Assembly (NCBI GenBank): GCA_938031185.1
Contig: CALHGX010000028.1
Coordinates: 1 to 64,000 of the forward strand
Length of the DNA: 64,000 nt
Direction: 5' to 3'
DNA from: an uncultured bacterium
GTDB taxonomy: Bacteria; Verrucomicrobiota; Kiritimatiellia; CAIKKV01; CALHGX01
A program made the translations under genes and the position numbers. Positions 1 to 8,705 of the stretch are shown here, one piece after another (the first letter of the stretch is position 1; the number at the start of each line of letters is the position of its first letter). The notes under the pieces are model-generated. The model was given only the letters and a program-made list of their open reading frames with translations. It was not told the origin of the DNA and made no database searches.

Positions 1-35
1 CTCGGGTTGCGCTCCCGCAGAGCCCTATCCCGCCC

Positions 36-974
36 GTGCCGCGACCACCCTCTCATGCGTTCTCCTCTTGTCAAGCCCCGCCTCGCAGAATCCCAATTTT
101 GATCGCACACAAACTGTCACCTTTTGCTCGCACCACGACACCGTTTTCAATAGCTGGGGTGTCCAAGAAGAAAAGCCTTGGACGCCTTCACGGCTTCAAG
201 GATGCATCTCAAGGGAATCTCTTCTTCTACCTCGCAACAATTGCCTCTGTAAAGCGACCGCTGGCACTGATTCTTGAGAACGTCAAGAATCTCGTTTCCC
301 ATGACAAGGGTCGAACATGGGGCACGATCAAGGCCACCCTTGAGGAAATGGAATACAAGGTCTTTCACAAAGTAATCGACGCACGCGATTACGTGCCGCA
401 ACACCGGGAAAGAATCTTCATTGTCTGCTTTGATCGGCGAGTATTCGGCGATGCCATCCCATTCCAGTTCCCAGCGCCCCCCGAAGGAGTGAAACCGAAG
501 CTTGCCGACATTCTAAGCAACGACAGCCCCGCCAAGTACACGCTGTCAGATCATCTATGGCAATACCTCAGGGACTATGCCGACCGGCACAAGGAGAAGG
601 GAAACGGGTTTGGGTTCGGTTTGGCGAATGTGGATGGCGTGACGCGCACTCTCAGTGCACGCTACTAGAAGGACGGGTCTGAAATCCTCATCCCTCAGAA
701 GGGCAGGAACCCGCGGCGTCTCACACCGCGCGAGTGCGCACGGCTGATGGGCTTTCCTGATGAGTTGCCAATCGTCGTTTCGGACACGCAAGCATACCGC
801 CAATTCGGCAATGCTCTTGTTCCACAGATTGCTTCAGAGGTTGCGAAGCGCGTGGTTGACGTGTTTCGTTGGCACATGGAGACAAAGGGGCTTTCGCAGT
901 TCAAAGCGGTAGCACCGGCAGGCGGCGCACCGAACCACAAACAGGAGGTCCGTTATGTCGTCGCCGCTGGTTGA
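36..974 (+). pseudogene. C5 cytosine DNA methyltransferase (Dcm-like), broken
   Basis: Remnant of a 5-methylcytosine methyltransferase of the Dcm/EcoRII-methylase type, which would protect CCWGG sites from the adjacent nuclease. Visible motifs are FSIAGVSKK just after motif IV, LILENVKNL (motif VI), PQHRERIFIV (motif VIII), RTLSARY (motif IX) and [13 protein letters not shown] (motif X). Two defects are seen. The frame is interrupted by TAG at 666-668, where the family usually has a second Tyr in LSARYYKDG, and it resumes in the same frame to 974. The part before about nt 144 does not resemble the family and the catalytic Pro-Cys motif is not recognisable. Its end overlaps the nuclease start by 20 bases. 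I infer that it is inactive. Confidence 0.85.
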
Positions 975-2127
975 ACGCGCTGTGATTGATGCGCTCGACA
1001 ACAACAACGCGTTGCTGAAGTACATTTCACCAAATGACACAGGGCTAACTGGCGGACACCAATGCGGCTACTACCTGCCGAAAGCGGCATGGAAGGCATT
1101 TACTCCGAACCCGCCTGAGCGTGGTCGAAACTCGGATCACGCGGTAGAAGTGCTATGGCAGGACGGGCGAAGAACCGAATCGTGCATCAAGTGGTACGGC
1201 GTAGGGACCCGCAGTGAGTATCGAATCACACGCTTCGGGCGCGATTTTCCCTTTCTGACCGCCGACAATGTTGGTGACTTGCTGGTCCTGATTCGAACGG
1301 GGGAAGCGTCTTTCCACGGGTATGTCTTCGATCTGCCCGACGATATTGCCGACGTGCAGGCAAGTCTCGGCGTGGAGATCATTGGTACTTGGGGCCTGTA
1401 CGAGGGGTTGGCGCGCCCACCGGAATCCGAGGATGACTGCATCCACAGGCGTTTCGCAGCATTCGTGGCACCCCTCAAAGACTTCCCGAACACGGGGGCT
1501 TTCTCCACAGCGACACAGGAAGCAATTCTTGCGTGTGTGAAGTCGTTTGTCGCACAGACGCCTGACAACCGCCTCATGCTGCTGATGGATCGTGAATACG
1601 CTTTGTTTCGGATGGTTGAACGTGTTTTGTGCCAAGACGAGATATGCCGGCAGTTCAAGTCCGTGGACGATTTCCTTTCCACTGCCGCACGGATCATGAA
1701 CCGGCGGAAATCTAGGGCTGGTAGGGCGCTTGAAAACCATGTCGGCTATCTGTTTCAAGACGCCCGAATTCCCTTCGATGCGCGTCCGGTTGTGGACGGT
1801 CAACCGGATCTGTTGATTCCGGGAAAGGCGCAGTACGAAGATCCCCGGTGGCCAGAAGATCGGCTCTACGTTGTGGGGGTGAAGACTACGTGCAAGGACC
1901 GCTGGCGACAGGTACTGAACGAGGCTCGGCGGGTGCGCCGGAAACACATCCTGACCGTGCAGCAAGGCATCTCGGCAAGACAGTTGACGGAAATGCGGGA
2001 TTCAGGCGTCTCGTTGGTCGTGCCCCAGAAACTGCACAGCATGTATCCAGCCGTTGACAGGATGCAGGTCTTGACGGTGCGCCAGTTTGTGGACGCAGTC
2101 AGGAAGACCCTGTCATTGCCATCATGA
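955..2127 (+). CDS. EcoRII-like type II restriction endonuclease
   Basis: Predicted restriction nuclease cutting at CCWGG-type sites. The 390 residues are close to the 404 of EcoRII and have both parts: an N-terminal effector/DNA-binding domain (about 1-165) and a C-terminal PD-(D/E)XK-like catalytic domain (about 185-390). In the latter I see a GQPDLLIPG strand near residue 283 and the family hallmark [11 protein letters not shown] near 310, followed by [11 protein letters not shown]. The reading frame is intact. It is preceded by a broken methyltransferase and overlaps vsr by four bases (ATGA), so the three form one restriction-modification operon. ATG 955 is preceded by ACAGGAGGTCC, a good ribosome binding site. 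Base composition looks less GC-rich than the genes after 3.7 kb, consistent with horizontal acquisition. Confidence 0.9.
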   Translation: MSSPLVERAVIDALDNNNALLKYISPNDTGLTGGHQCGYYLPKAAWKAFTPNPPERGRNSDHAVEVLWQDGRRTESCIKWYGVGTRSEYRITRFGRDFPFLTADNVGDLLVLIRTGEASFHGYVFDLPDDIADVQASLGVEIIGTWGLYEGLARPPESEDDCIHRRFAAFVAPLKDFPNTGAFSTATQEAILACVKSFVAQTPDNRLMLLMDREYALFRMVERVLCQDEICRQFKSVDDFLSTAARIMNRRKSRAGRALENHVGYLFQDARIPFDARPVVDGQPDLLIPGKAQYEDPRWPEDRLYVVGVKTTCKDRWRQVLNEARRVRRKHILTVQQGISARQLTEMRDSGVSLVVPQKLHSMYPAVDRMQVLTVRQFVDAVRKTLSLPS

Positions 2128-2612
2128 CCGATGTTTTGACAGTGGAACAGCGCCATAGGTGTATGTCCCGAATACGCGGCAAAGACACCGGTCCGGAGAT
2201 GTGCGTTCGTCATTTGGTCCACAGAATGGGATATCGCTACCGTCTCCATGTAGCCGGACTTCCCGGCAAGCCTGATATCGTTCTCGCTCGCCTTCGAAAG
2301 GTGATTTTCGTCCACGGCTGTTTCTGGCACATGCATCGATGCCGTATGGGAAGAGTGCGTCCGTCAACGAATGCCGACTTTTGGAAGGCAAAGCGTGAAG
2401 GCAACCGGAAACGGGATGCGCGTAAGCGCCAAGCACTGAAGAGGGCGGGATGGGGAGTATTGACGATTTGGGAGTGTGATCTGCGCGCCCCGGACAGGGT
2501 GGCGAAGAAACTCCGCACATTTCTCGATGCGTCCATTCTGCGCGAGCGCACTGCAGACGCAGTGAGACGATGCGCCTGCCGAAAGACACGATGGGGGCGC
2601 AACGAAACATAG
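2124..2612 (+). CDS. vsr: Very short patch repair endonuclease Vsr
   Basis: Mismatch endonuclease that nicks next to T:G mismatches created when 5-methylcytosine in Dcm/EcoRII-type sites deaminates. The 162-residue protein has the Vsr core: SRIRGKDTGPE near residue 15, the metal-binding Asp in GLPGKPDIVLAR (about 50), the FVHGCFWHMH zinc/catalytic region (about 61-70) and the C-terminal AGWGVLTIWECDL strand. ATG overlaps the stop of the EcoRII-like gene by four bases, indicating translational coupling. Vsr is only needed where cytosines are methylated, so its presence shows the neighbouring methyltransferase was once functional. It ends in TAG, which shows amber is an ordinary stop in this genome. 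Confidence 0.93.
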   Translation: MTDVLTVEQRHRCMSRIRGKDTGPEMCVRHLVHRMGYRYRLHVAGLPGKPDIVLARLRKVIFVHGCFWHMHRCRMGRVRPSTNADFWKAKREGNRKRDARKRQALKRAGWGVLTIWECDLRAPDRVAKKLRTFLDASILRERTADAVRRCACRKTRWGRNET

Positions 2613-2622
2613 GAGCAATATC

Positions 2623-3219
2623 ATGACGGCGACACGAAGAGGGAAGCCCGCCAGACCGGCGGAGAAGGCGATTCAATTCAAGGTGCAGTTGCGCTATATC
2701 CGGCCGCCGATCTGGCGGCGGGTGGTGTTGCCTGACAATGCCACGCTTGGCGACCTGCACGGGGTCATCCAGACCGCGATGGGCTGGTACAATAGCCACA
2801 TGCATAGCTTCCGCATCGGCGGCGTGAACTACACCAGCCGCTCGGCGTCCCAAATGGAAGACATGGACATGGAGAACGAGGAGCGCGTGCCGCTGGCCGA
2901 GGTCGTCACTCGCGCCAAGCAGAAGTTCATTTACGAGTACGACTTCGGCGACAGTTGGGAGCACGAGATTGTCGCCGAGAAGTTCCTGCCGCTCGATCCC
3001 GCCGCGAAGTATCCCGCCTGCCTCGGCGGGGCACGCGCCTGTCCGCCGGAAGACTGCGGCAGTTTCCCCGGTTACATGGACATCCTGAAGGCGCTGAACG
3101 CGAAGACGCCGACGACGGAACAGGAGGAACTCCTCGAGTGGGTTGGCGAGGGGTACGATCCGGAGCGCTTCGATCTCGACGCCGTCAACCGCCGCCTGAG
3201 CCAGCAAGGCCGCCGCTGA
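2623..3219 (+). CDS. Plasmid pRiA4b ORF-3 family protein
   Basis: A 198-residue protein of the pRiA4b ORF-3 (IS1096 TnpR-like passenger) family. It is recognised from the pattern FKVQLRYIRPPIWRRV near residue 16, the tryptophan/histidine segment GWYNSHMHSFRI, and FIYEYDFGDSWEHEI near 105, followed by a cysteine-containing GGARACPPEDCG loop. The molecular function of the family is unknown; members often sit on plasmids, mobile elements or near restriction genes. ATG is preceded by AGGAGCAATATC, a good ribosome binding site, ten bases after vsr, so it probably belongs to the same transcript. A hairpin without a T-run follows at 3237-3262. Confidence 0.85.
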   Translation: MTATRRGKPARPAEKAIQFKVQLRYIRPPIWRRVVLPDNATLGDLHGVIQTAMGWYNSHMHSFRIGGVNYTSRSASQMEDMDMENEERVPLAEVVTRAKQKFIYEYDFGDSWEHEIVAEKFLPLDPAAKYPACLGGARACPPEDCGSFPGYMDILKALNAKTPTTEQEELLEWVGEGYDPERFDLDAVNRRLSQQGRR

Positions 3220-3236
3220 GAAGGCGCGGCGTTCAC

Positions 3237-3262
3237 GCCGAGCGTCTGACGAGGCGCTCGGC
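3237..3262 (+). repeat. Inverted repeat, possible terminator without T-run
   Basis: Perfect 8-base arms GCCGAGCG and CGCTCGGC around a 10-base loop, 18 bases after the pRiA4b ORF-3 stop. It is not followed by a T-run, so intrinsic termination is only a possibility. Confidence 0.35.
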
Positions 3263-3357
3263 TTCCAGGAAGACCGGATCGACGGGGCCGAGAAACGGCC
3301 CGGCGAACGGCTCAATGGCGAGGGCGGGTTTGAAGTCCGTCGAGGTGCCCTGACCAT

Positions 3358-3388
3358 ACTTCGCTCGGAGCGGAGCGACGAGCGAAGT
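3358..3388. repeat. Perfect inverted repeat, 10-base arms
   Basis: Arms ACTTCGCTCG and CGAGCGAAGT flank an 11-base loop, itself rich in GAGCG units, and a GCTCCGAGC motif follows about 25 bases later. It could be a dispersed palindromic repeat. No second full copy was found in the window. Confidence 0.45.
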
Positions 3389-3778
3389 AGGGCCGGCAGC
3401 GTGATGACCGCTCCGAGCTACGTATGGCAAGCCAGCCGTTGAATGGCAACGAGATACGGTACAACCGGCCTGCTGAAAAGGATCACAATCGGCTCCATCA
3501 ACTGGGGGTACGGTTCAAGCGAGCGCCAGTCACCCCGACCATTTGACAAACGGCTGTTTGGAGGAGGGACCAACCGTTTTCATCTTGATTCTCAGGCGCT
3601 TACACCGCAAGCGAGGACCGGTAGGGTTCAAACAGGATGGAGAGGCGATGGGACTTGTGAACCGTACCGTCGTCGGGGATCAGCCGGCGAGGATCAGTGG
3701 GCGTTGTGGAACTTGTCCATCGCAAGTTCTCCGGGACCCGCAATGGACAACAGGCCAAGCCATGGCGAAACCTCGTCC

Positions 3779-4591
3779 TCAGGTTCGCCCCGCACTCCGA
3801 ATCAACCAAGCAATTGCGGCTAGCACGCATCCCGCTGTGCAGATCGTCTGGTTCGTCGGTAGGTCGGCGGCGAACGAGACGGCGAGGCCACCCATGGTAA
3901 AGACCGCCGCAACCGCGCCGGCCAGGGCTAGGACAGTCTGAATCCGGCGGGCAAGAAGGAGGGCCACAGTGGCCGGAACGACCAGATAGCAGAAGACCAG
4001 CAATGCGCCGGCCACTTTGGATGCCGTAGCCACAACTAGACCCAGCAGGAGGAAGAACAGCATTTCCCACCGGGTCGGCTTTACGCCCAGCACGGTTGCG
4101 GCGTCACGGTCTAGAAACGCGTAGAGCATCGGGCGCAAAAACAGCAGCAGTGCGGCCAACGCCGGAACCAGCAATGCCGCGATGGCGAGCACGTCAGACG
4201 GCGAAGCCAGAATCAGGTCGCCGTATAGCAGCGCCTTGACCTCGTGCAACCCCAAGCCGCTACGGGAAACCAGAAGCACGCTTACACTCGACGCGGCAAC
4301 GAACAAGACGCCCATGAATGCGTCACGGGGAATCCGTCGGCTCTCGAACGGCAACGCCAGGATGGCCACCGCCGCGAGGGTGAGCGAGAGCGCCCCAGCG
4401 ATCGGAGGCAATCCTGCCAGTAGCGCACCCGCGATCCCGCAGGCCGCCATTTCGGCCAGAGCTATTCCAATGAAGACGACGCGCTTCAGAATCACGAATA
4501 CGCCAAACACCGCGCAGATGACGGCGACCAGCAGGCCGGTCACGATGGCATAGGGGAACGCGGCGACCAGATGCGCGAGGGATTCAAGCAT
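3779..4591 (-). CDS. Metal (zinc/manganese) ABC transporter permease, ZnuB/MntB family
   Basis: Inner-membrane permease of a cluster-9 metal ABC importer, 270 residues, the usual family length. It shows about eight hydrophobic helices, the conserved early VFGVFVILKRVVFIGIALAE segment (about 25-45), LGVKPTRWEMLFF before the last helices, and the C-terminal DLPTNQTI motif typical of the family. I chose ATG at 4591, where the first helix begins normally (MLESLAHLV); this overlaps the ATPase stop by eight bases. An upstream in-frame ATG at 4645 would lie inside the ATPase gene. With the ATPase it forms a complete ABC core at the end of the metal locus. The metal is inferred from context. Confidence 0.9.
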   Translation of the reverse strand: MLESLAHLVAAFPYAIVTGLLVAVICAVFGVFVILKRVVFIGIALAEMAACGIAGALLAGLPPIAGALSLTLAAVAILALPFESRRIPRDAFMGVLFVAASSVSVLLVSRSGLGLHEVKALLYGDLILASPSDVLAIAALLVPALAALLLFLRPMLYAFLDRDAATVLGVKPTRWEMLFFLLLGLVVATASKVAGALLVFCYLVVPATVALLLARRIQTVLALAGAVAAVFTMGGLAVSFAADLPTNQTICTAGCVLAAIAWLIRSAGRT

Positions 4592-5300
4592 GGGCACCCC
4601 TCCCAACGCTCGATGTTCCCCCCAGCAGGTCGCGTGCTTCTTCAATCGTGGCGAGACAGGCCCGGCCGTGATGGACCACGCATACCGTGTCGGCCAGAGC
4701 CGCCGCCTGTTCGAGGCCGTGGTGCGCCATCAGAACTGTTTTGCCTTCGTTGCGCGCCATGGCAACGAGGTGTGAAAGCACCTCTCGCTCGGTGTCCTCG
4801 TCGAGTTCGGACGTCGGCTCGTCGAGCACGAACACTTCCGATCCGCTGACCAGCGCCCGCGCCAGCATCGCCTTCTGTTTCATCCCCCCGGAGAGCTCGC
4901 CAAAGGTCTTGGACTGATGCGCGGAAAGCCCGAAACGCTCCATCACGGACCGTACCCTTGCTTTCTGCTCAAGCTGTGGCCGCCGCCACCAGCCGAGTTC
5001 CGGGTAAAGGCCCATCTCGACGATCTGCCGCGTTGTCACCGGATAGAGCGGATCAATCGCCTTCTGCTGTGGCACGTATCCGGCCGGTTTGCCCCCGAAA
5101 AGCGTGCGAATCTGACCGGATCGCACGGGCAGCAATCCAAGGATGGCGCGGAGCAAGGTGGTCTTGCCCGCGCCATTGGGCCCGACGAAGGGCAGGAGGA
5201 TTCCCCGGGGAATATCTAGGCAGACGTCGTGGATTACTTCCCGTCTGCCATAGGCGACGGAGACGTGTTCGCATCGAATAATGGGTGCGGATGTTGTCAT
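4584..5300 (-). CDS. Metal ABC transporter ATP-binding protein, ZnuC/MntA type
   Basis: ATPase subunit of the metal importer, 238 residues. Visible are Walker A GPNGAGKTT (about 40-48), the Q-loop in YVPQQKAIDPLYPVT, the ABC signature LSGGMKQ (136-142), Walker B VFVLDEPT (156-163) with D-loop SELD, and the switch His in LMAHHG. The Q-loop sequence YVPQ..ID..(F/Y)P(V/I)T is typical of metal-type ABC ATPases. I chose ATG 5300 (MTTSAPII) over 5336, because the longer form would overlap the upstream gene. It is one base downstream of the TIGR03943 stop and overlaps the permease start, so translation is probably coupled. Confidence 0.92.
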   Translation of the reverse strand: MTTSAPIIRCEHVSVAYGRREVIHDVCLDIPRGILLPFVGPNGAGKTTLLRAILGLLPVRSGQIRTLFGGKPAGYVPQQKAIDPLYPVTTRQIVEMGLYPELGWWRRPQLEQKARVRSVMERFGLSAHQSKTFGELSGGMKQKAMLARALVSGSEVFVLDEPTSELDEDTEREVLSHLVAMARNEGKTVLMAHHGLEQAAALADTVCVVHHGRACLATIEEARDLLGGTSSVGRGAHA

Positions 5301-5301
5301 G

Positions 5302-6030
5302 TCAGTACAGATAGGGATTTCTTGGGCGGGACACATGCGTGATGTGTTCGAGATCGAGGAGGATCACATCCCGTCCGTCCCGGTTCTCCAGTTTGAAGAC
5401 TCCTTCAGCCTTGATCCATGTGTCGTCCGGGTTGTTGGAGGGCAGTTTGCCCACCAGCAGAATGGCGGCGGGCACGGCATCGGCTACGCAACAACTGATT
5501 ACGAAGCGATAGAGCAGACAGGTGTTCGGCCCGAACTCGGCAGCAATCTCAGGCACATGCTTGATCATGCCGTCCACCGCGATGCGGCGTCCGTTGTAAA
5601 GCTCGGCGTTCCGGCAGAGGTCAGCCAGCGTGACGGACGGGACGCCGCTGGAAACCGCTTGCGACGCCCATTCGATCAGCGGCGCGCTCGGCGTCCGATC
5701 GAAGCCATTCAGCCCCGTCCAACGCTTGTCGAACGCCGCCCCGTCGAGCGCCACGCCACGGGTCAGGGGCAGGTACAACAGCGGCGCAATCAGGACTGCC
5801 CAGCGCAACGCCCCCCCCAGATCGGTTCGAGGGTTCTTACCCGTGCGTCCCAATTCGATAAAGCCAAAGGCCAACACGGCCAGCAGGCCAACGGCCGGCA
5901 ACAGGCCGAACTCAGGCCGAAGAAAGTCCTCGTAGCGCCTGTTTGCAAGCAACCCGCTGAGCGCCCAGAACCATGTGCCATACAACAGGACGCGGGAATA
6001 GCGGCCGGCAAGAGCGGAGAGCGCCTTCAT
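5302..6030 (-). CDS. TIGR03943 (YcgQ-like) membrane protein, DUF1980
   Basis: A 242-residue membrane protein of the TIGR03943/DUF1980 family. Short hydrophobic helices occupy about residues 8-85, followed by a soluble C-terminal domain with NGRRIAVDGMIKHVPE, a FVISCCVADA motif and the closing VILLDLEHITHV. In Bacillus the homologous YcgQ is paired with the permease YcgR, and the pair is known from zinc-starvation (Zur) regulation. Here ATG 6030 overlaps the stop of the DUF318 permease by four bases (ATGA), reproducing that pair. The biochemical role is unresolved; metal or metallochaperone handling is inferred. Confidence 0.8.
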   Translation of the reverse strand: MKALSALAGRYSRVLLYGTWFWALSGLLANRRYEDFLRPEFGLLPAVGLLAVLAFGFIELGRTGKNPRTDLGGALRWAVLIAPLLYLPLTRGVALDGAAFDKRWTGLNGFDRTPSAPLIEWASQAVSSGVPSVTLADLCRNAELYNGRRIAVDGMIKHVPEIAAEFGPNTCLLYRFVISCCVADAVPAAILLVGKLPSNNPDDTWIKAEGVFKLENRDGRDVILLDLEHITHVSRPRNPYLY

Positions 6031-7085
6031 GGCGTGAGCCCCCCGGTGAACTCGAAGAGCGCCGCCGCCGCGCCTACAGCCAGCAGGATCAACGCAGACA
6101 ACGCGAGAATAGCTCGGCGCGCGAATACACTGCGGTACATCAGCAGCAATTTCAGATCGAACATGGGGCCGATCAGCATGAACGCCAACTGAGCCGGCAT
6201 GGGCATCAGCCCCCGGAACGACGCCGCGATGAACGCATCCGCCTCCGAACACAGATTGAGCAGGATCGCCAGCAGCATCATGGCCAACGAAGGCGCAAGC
6301 GGAAGCGCCGCTAAGTCCAGAACCAGCCGCCGCTCGATCCCCGTCTGCGCCAGGGCTGCGATGGCCGCGCCGATGATCAGGTAATGCGCCACGGCAAAGA
6401 AATCGTCGGATGCGTGCTGGAGGGCCGCGATCAAGCGCGGCGACAGCCGACGGCCATGCGCTCCGCAATCATGGTCGCACGCGCAATGGGGGTGTTCCCC
6501 GTGGTCCGCATGTCCGCCGCGGCCTGTATGCGGATGAGCTTGTCCCTCCTCCAACAAGGCCGGCCGGTTGCGAAAAAACCGCCCCATCAGGAGCCCGACG
6601 CCGACAGCGATGGTGTAGCCAGCGCCGAGTCGGGCTGCGACTATGGTCCAGTCGAACTTGTAGGCCAGCAATGTCGAAGCGCCAACGATCGGGTTGACGA
6701 TCGGGCCGCCCAGCAGATAGGCGACCGCCGCCGACAACGGCAGGCCCTTGCAGGTCAGCCGTCGGACCACCGGCACCACCGCGCACTCGCAAACCGGCAG
6801 AACCGTTCCCAATCCCGCCGCGACGTAGGCGGCCGCCCACGCTCGGCGCGGCAAACACGCGGTCAATCGTTCGCGGCTGACGAACACCTCGATCAACCCG
6901 CCCACACAAGAGCCGATGAGCATGAACGGCAGGGCTTCAAGGACAATACTGAGGAACACGAGCGCGAACGTCCGGACGAAGGCGGACCCAGCGCCGATAA
7001 TCGGCGCAGCCAGGAAAACCATGGTCAGAAGCGCCAATCCCAACCTATTCCACGCAACGGGTCGAGGAGACGGTTGTAGACGCAC
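6027..7085 (-). CDS. DUF318/ArsP-type permease (YcgR-like)
   Basis: Multi-pass permease of the DUF318/ArsP_1 family, about 352 residues. Conserved helices include VFLSIVLEALPFMLIGS, the cysteine segment GLGTVLPVCECAVVPVVRRL, AYLLGGPIVNPIV and LCSEADAFIAASF. Between helices lies a cytosolic loop very rich in His/Cys (HPHTGRGGHADHGEHPHCAC), a likely metal-binding patch. The start is uncertain: I give GTG 7085 because the hydrophobic part begins shortly after it. ATG 7021 (MVFLAAPII) is an alternative, and the frame is open further upstream without family similarity. It pairs with the downstream TIGR03943 gene. Confidence 0.8.
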   Translation of the reverse strand: MRLQPSPRPVAWNRLGLALLTMVFLAAPIIGAGSAFVRTFALVFLSIVLEALPFMLIGSCVGGLIEVFVSRERLTACLPRRAWAAAYVAAGLGTVLPVCECAVVPVVRRLTCKGLPLSAAVAYLLGGPIVNPIVGASTLLAYKFDWTIVAARLGAGYTIAVGVGLLMGRFFRNRPALLEEGQAHPHTGRGGHADHGEHPHCACDHDCGAHGRRLSPRLIAALQHASDDFFAVAHYLIIGAAIAALAQTGIERRLVLDLAALPLAPSLAMMLLAILLNLCSEADAFIAASFRGLMPMPAQLAFMLIGPMFDLKLLLMYRSVFARRAILALSALILLAVGAAAALFEFTGGLTP

Positions 7086-7135
7086 GGGATCGCTCAGACT
7101 CCCTAGATTGGCGCGAGCCGGTGCAGGAGAACGCT

Positions 7136-7754
7136 TCAAGGGGCGCCTCGCTTTTGCAGAGCGGCGAATGCCTGACTGGCCCGGAACCAGACAAAGGCGC
7201 GGAGTATAACCGTCGGCCCGGTGGCCGTGCGCGCCCAGGTCGGCGCGGCAATGAGTAGTCCCGCCAGGCCGGACGCGATGCTGACCGGCATGGCCCACCA
7301 GGACGCAGAACCCGTTGAACGTGCGAAACCACGCGCCGCCGCGAGAACCACGCCCATCACGGTATCGGGCGAAAGTGTGCCGCGGCACCGTAAAGCATGA
7401 TGGCCAACCCCACCAGCAATCCGAAGAACGGCAAGGGCCCTTGGCGACTGACGGCGAAGATCAGTCCCAGCGCCACCCCCGCAAAAGCCGAGCGACCGAT
7501 GGCATCCGCGAAAAAAGCCATGCGGAAATTGACCACCTGCACCGCCATCGCGACGGGCATCGGCGCGATGAGCACAAACCCCATCATCGCCCGCAACAGA
7601 GCGATCTTGCCGGCTCGTGGGGACCGATGGCCGCCGTGCAACCGCCGCGCGGGACGGAGACCCTGCGTCCTCCAGGGGCGAAACGCCGACCAGCCGGACA
7701 GCGACGCGGTCGAACACGACCGCGTCATCGTCCCGGCTTCGGATCTCCGGACTA
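7136..7754 (-). pseudogene. Collapsed remnants of a metal ABC ATPase and permease
   Basis: Reading on the minus strand, fragments of two genes follow each other in shifting frames. First comes an ABC ATPase start (AVVFDRVAVRL..VSPLED) and a degraded Walker A region (AGKIALLRAMMG). This joins directly to the N-terminal part of a ZnuB-type permease (VVNFRMAFFADAIGRSAFAG, GLIFAV). After a frame change comes SPDTVMGVVLAAA, then abruptly the permease C-terminus (ATGPTVILRAFVWF..AFAALQKR). The middle of the permease and most of the ATPase are missing. It lies directly after the first binding-protein gene, where an intact znuC-znuB pair would be expected. I read it as an ancestral pair reduced by internal deletions and now replaced by the pair at 3.8-5.3 kb. 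Confidence 0.7.
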
Positions 7755-8687
7755 GGGATTGACCCCGAGCGTGGCACGCAGCGTCTCCAGGTTCTTGCGC
7801 ATCGCCGTTTCGTAGTAATCGAGCGGCGCATCCGCCGGCCCCAATGCAACGGGATCCAACACTGCGGTTGGAATGCCGGCCTCCCTGGCAAGCGTTTGCC
7901 CGACCTTCGGCGAATACTGCGGTTCGGTGAACACGGCGCCCGCCTGCTTTTCGCGGATGAGCCTGACCAGCTCGAGCATCTCCGCCGCCGACGGCTCCTG
8001 TCCGTGCGGCTGGGTCACGGCAACGATTTCCAACCCGATGTCGCGGGCGAGGTAATCGAACACGCCGTGGGGCTGAACGACCCGGTTGTTCCGAAGTTTC
8101 TTCACCTCCGCGGCCATGTCGTCGGCCAGAACGTTCATCCGCGCGGCATAGGCCTTGGCGTTTTTCTCGTAAACGGTCGCGCCGTCAGGGTCGACCTTCG
8201 CAAGTCCCGCCGCGATGTTCAACGCCAGTTGCGCCGCCTGACGCGGACTCGCGAAGAGATGAGGATTCGCCCCCTCGCCCTCACGCTCGTGCTCCGCCTC
8301 GCGATCCTCGGCAGGTTCATCATGATCGTGGCCGCCGGCGTACGGCAACAGCCCCTCGATCCCCTGCGAGCTGTCCACCACAATCAGCCTGGGATTGGCC
8401 TTCCTGACCGGGGCGCCGAGGAACTCCTCCATTCCGAGGCCGTTCACCACCAGCACATCGGCCCGCGCCATCTTCTGCATGTCCTGCGGGGTCAACGAAT
8501 AGTGATGTGGACAGCCCAGCGAGGCAGGCAGCAGTAACTCGACCTTGGCTCCGGCATATCCCGCCGCCACGTTTCGCGTGATCTGGCAGATGGGAAATGT
8601 TGAGCAAAGAATGTTGACATCGCCGGCAAAACCCAATCCCGCCCAGACCGCGGCGAGACAAAACGACAGAACCGATTTTTTTCGCAT
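7752..8687 (-). CDS. Periplasmic zinc-type binding protein (ZnuA-like)
   Basis: Substrate-binding protein of a metal ABC importer, 311 residues with an N-terminal signal peptide (MRKKSVLSFCLAAVWAGLGF). The metal site residues are recognisable: His61/62 (CPHHYSL), a His in VQPHGVFDYL (about 200) and the acidic TEPQYSP segment (about 255). Between the lobes is a charged His-rich loop (GGHDHDEPAEDREAEHEREG), typical of zinc-specific ZnuA proteins, followed by ANPHLF. ATG 8687 has AAAGGATC upstream. It is 18 bases after the second binding protein gene. Zinc rather than manganese is inferred from the His-rich loop. Confidence 0.9.
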   Translation of the reverse strand: MRKKSVLSFCLAAVWAGLGFAGDVNILCSTFPICQITRNVAAGYAGAKVELLLPASLGCPHHYSLTPQDMQKMARADVLVVNGLGMEEFLGAPVRKANPRLIVVDSSQGIEGLLPYAGGHDHDEPAEDREAEHEREGEGANPHLFASPRQAAQLALNIAAGLAKVDPDGATVYEKNAKAYAARMNVLADDMAAEVKKLRNNRVVQPHGVFDYLARDIGLEIVAVTQPHGQEPSAAEMLELVRLIREKQAGAVFTEPQYSPKVGQTLAREAGIPTAVLDPVALGPADAPLDYYETAMRKNLETLRATLGVNP

Positions 8688-8705
8688 TTCTTGTTGATCC
8701 TTTCT

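Larger units (their letters stand above)
3220..3778. other. Non-coding stretch between convergent units
   Basis: About 560 bases between the plus-strand restriction island and the minus-strand metal locus. No open frame here resembles a protein I recognise. It holds two perfect inverted repeats (3237-3262 and 3358-3388). I looked for reverse transcriptase, a group II intron domain V and transposase remnants and saw none. Confidence 0.5.

Noticed and set aside
2122-3357. Long minus-strand open frame of 411 codons opposite vsr and the pRiA4b ORF-3 gene
   Set aside because: It lies antisense to two well-supported genes, has no family motif, and such frames are expected in high-GC DNA.
3443-3823. 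Possible intron or reverse-transcriptase remnant before the metal locus
   Set aside because: No RT motif and no domain V hairpin could be found in either orientation.
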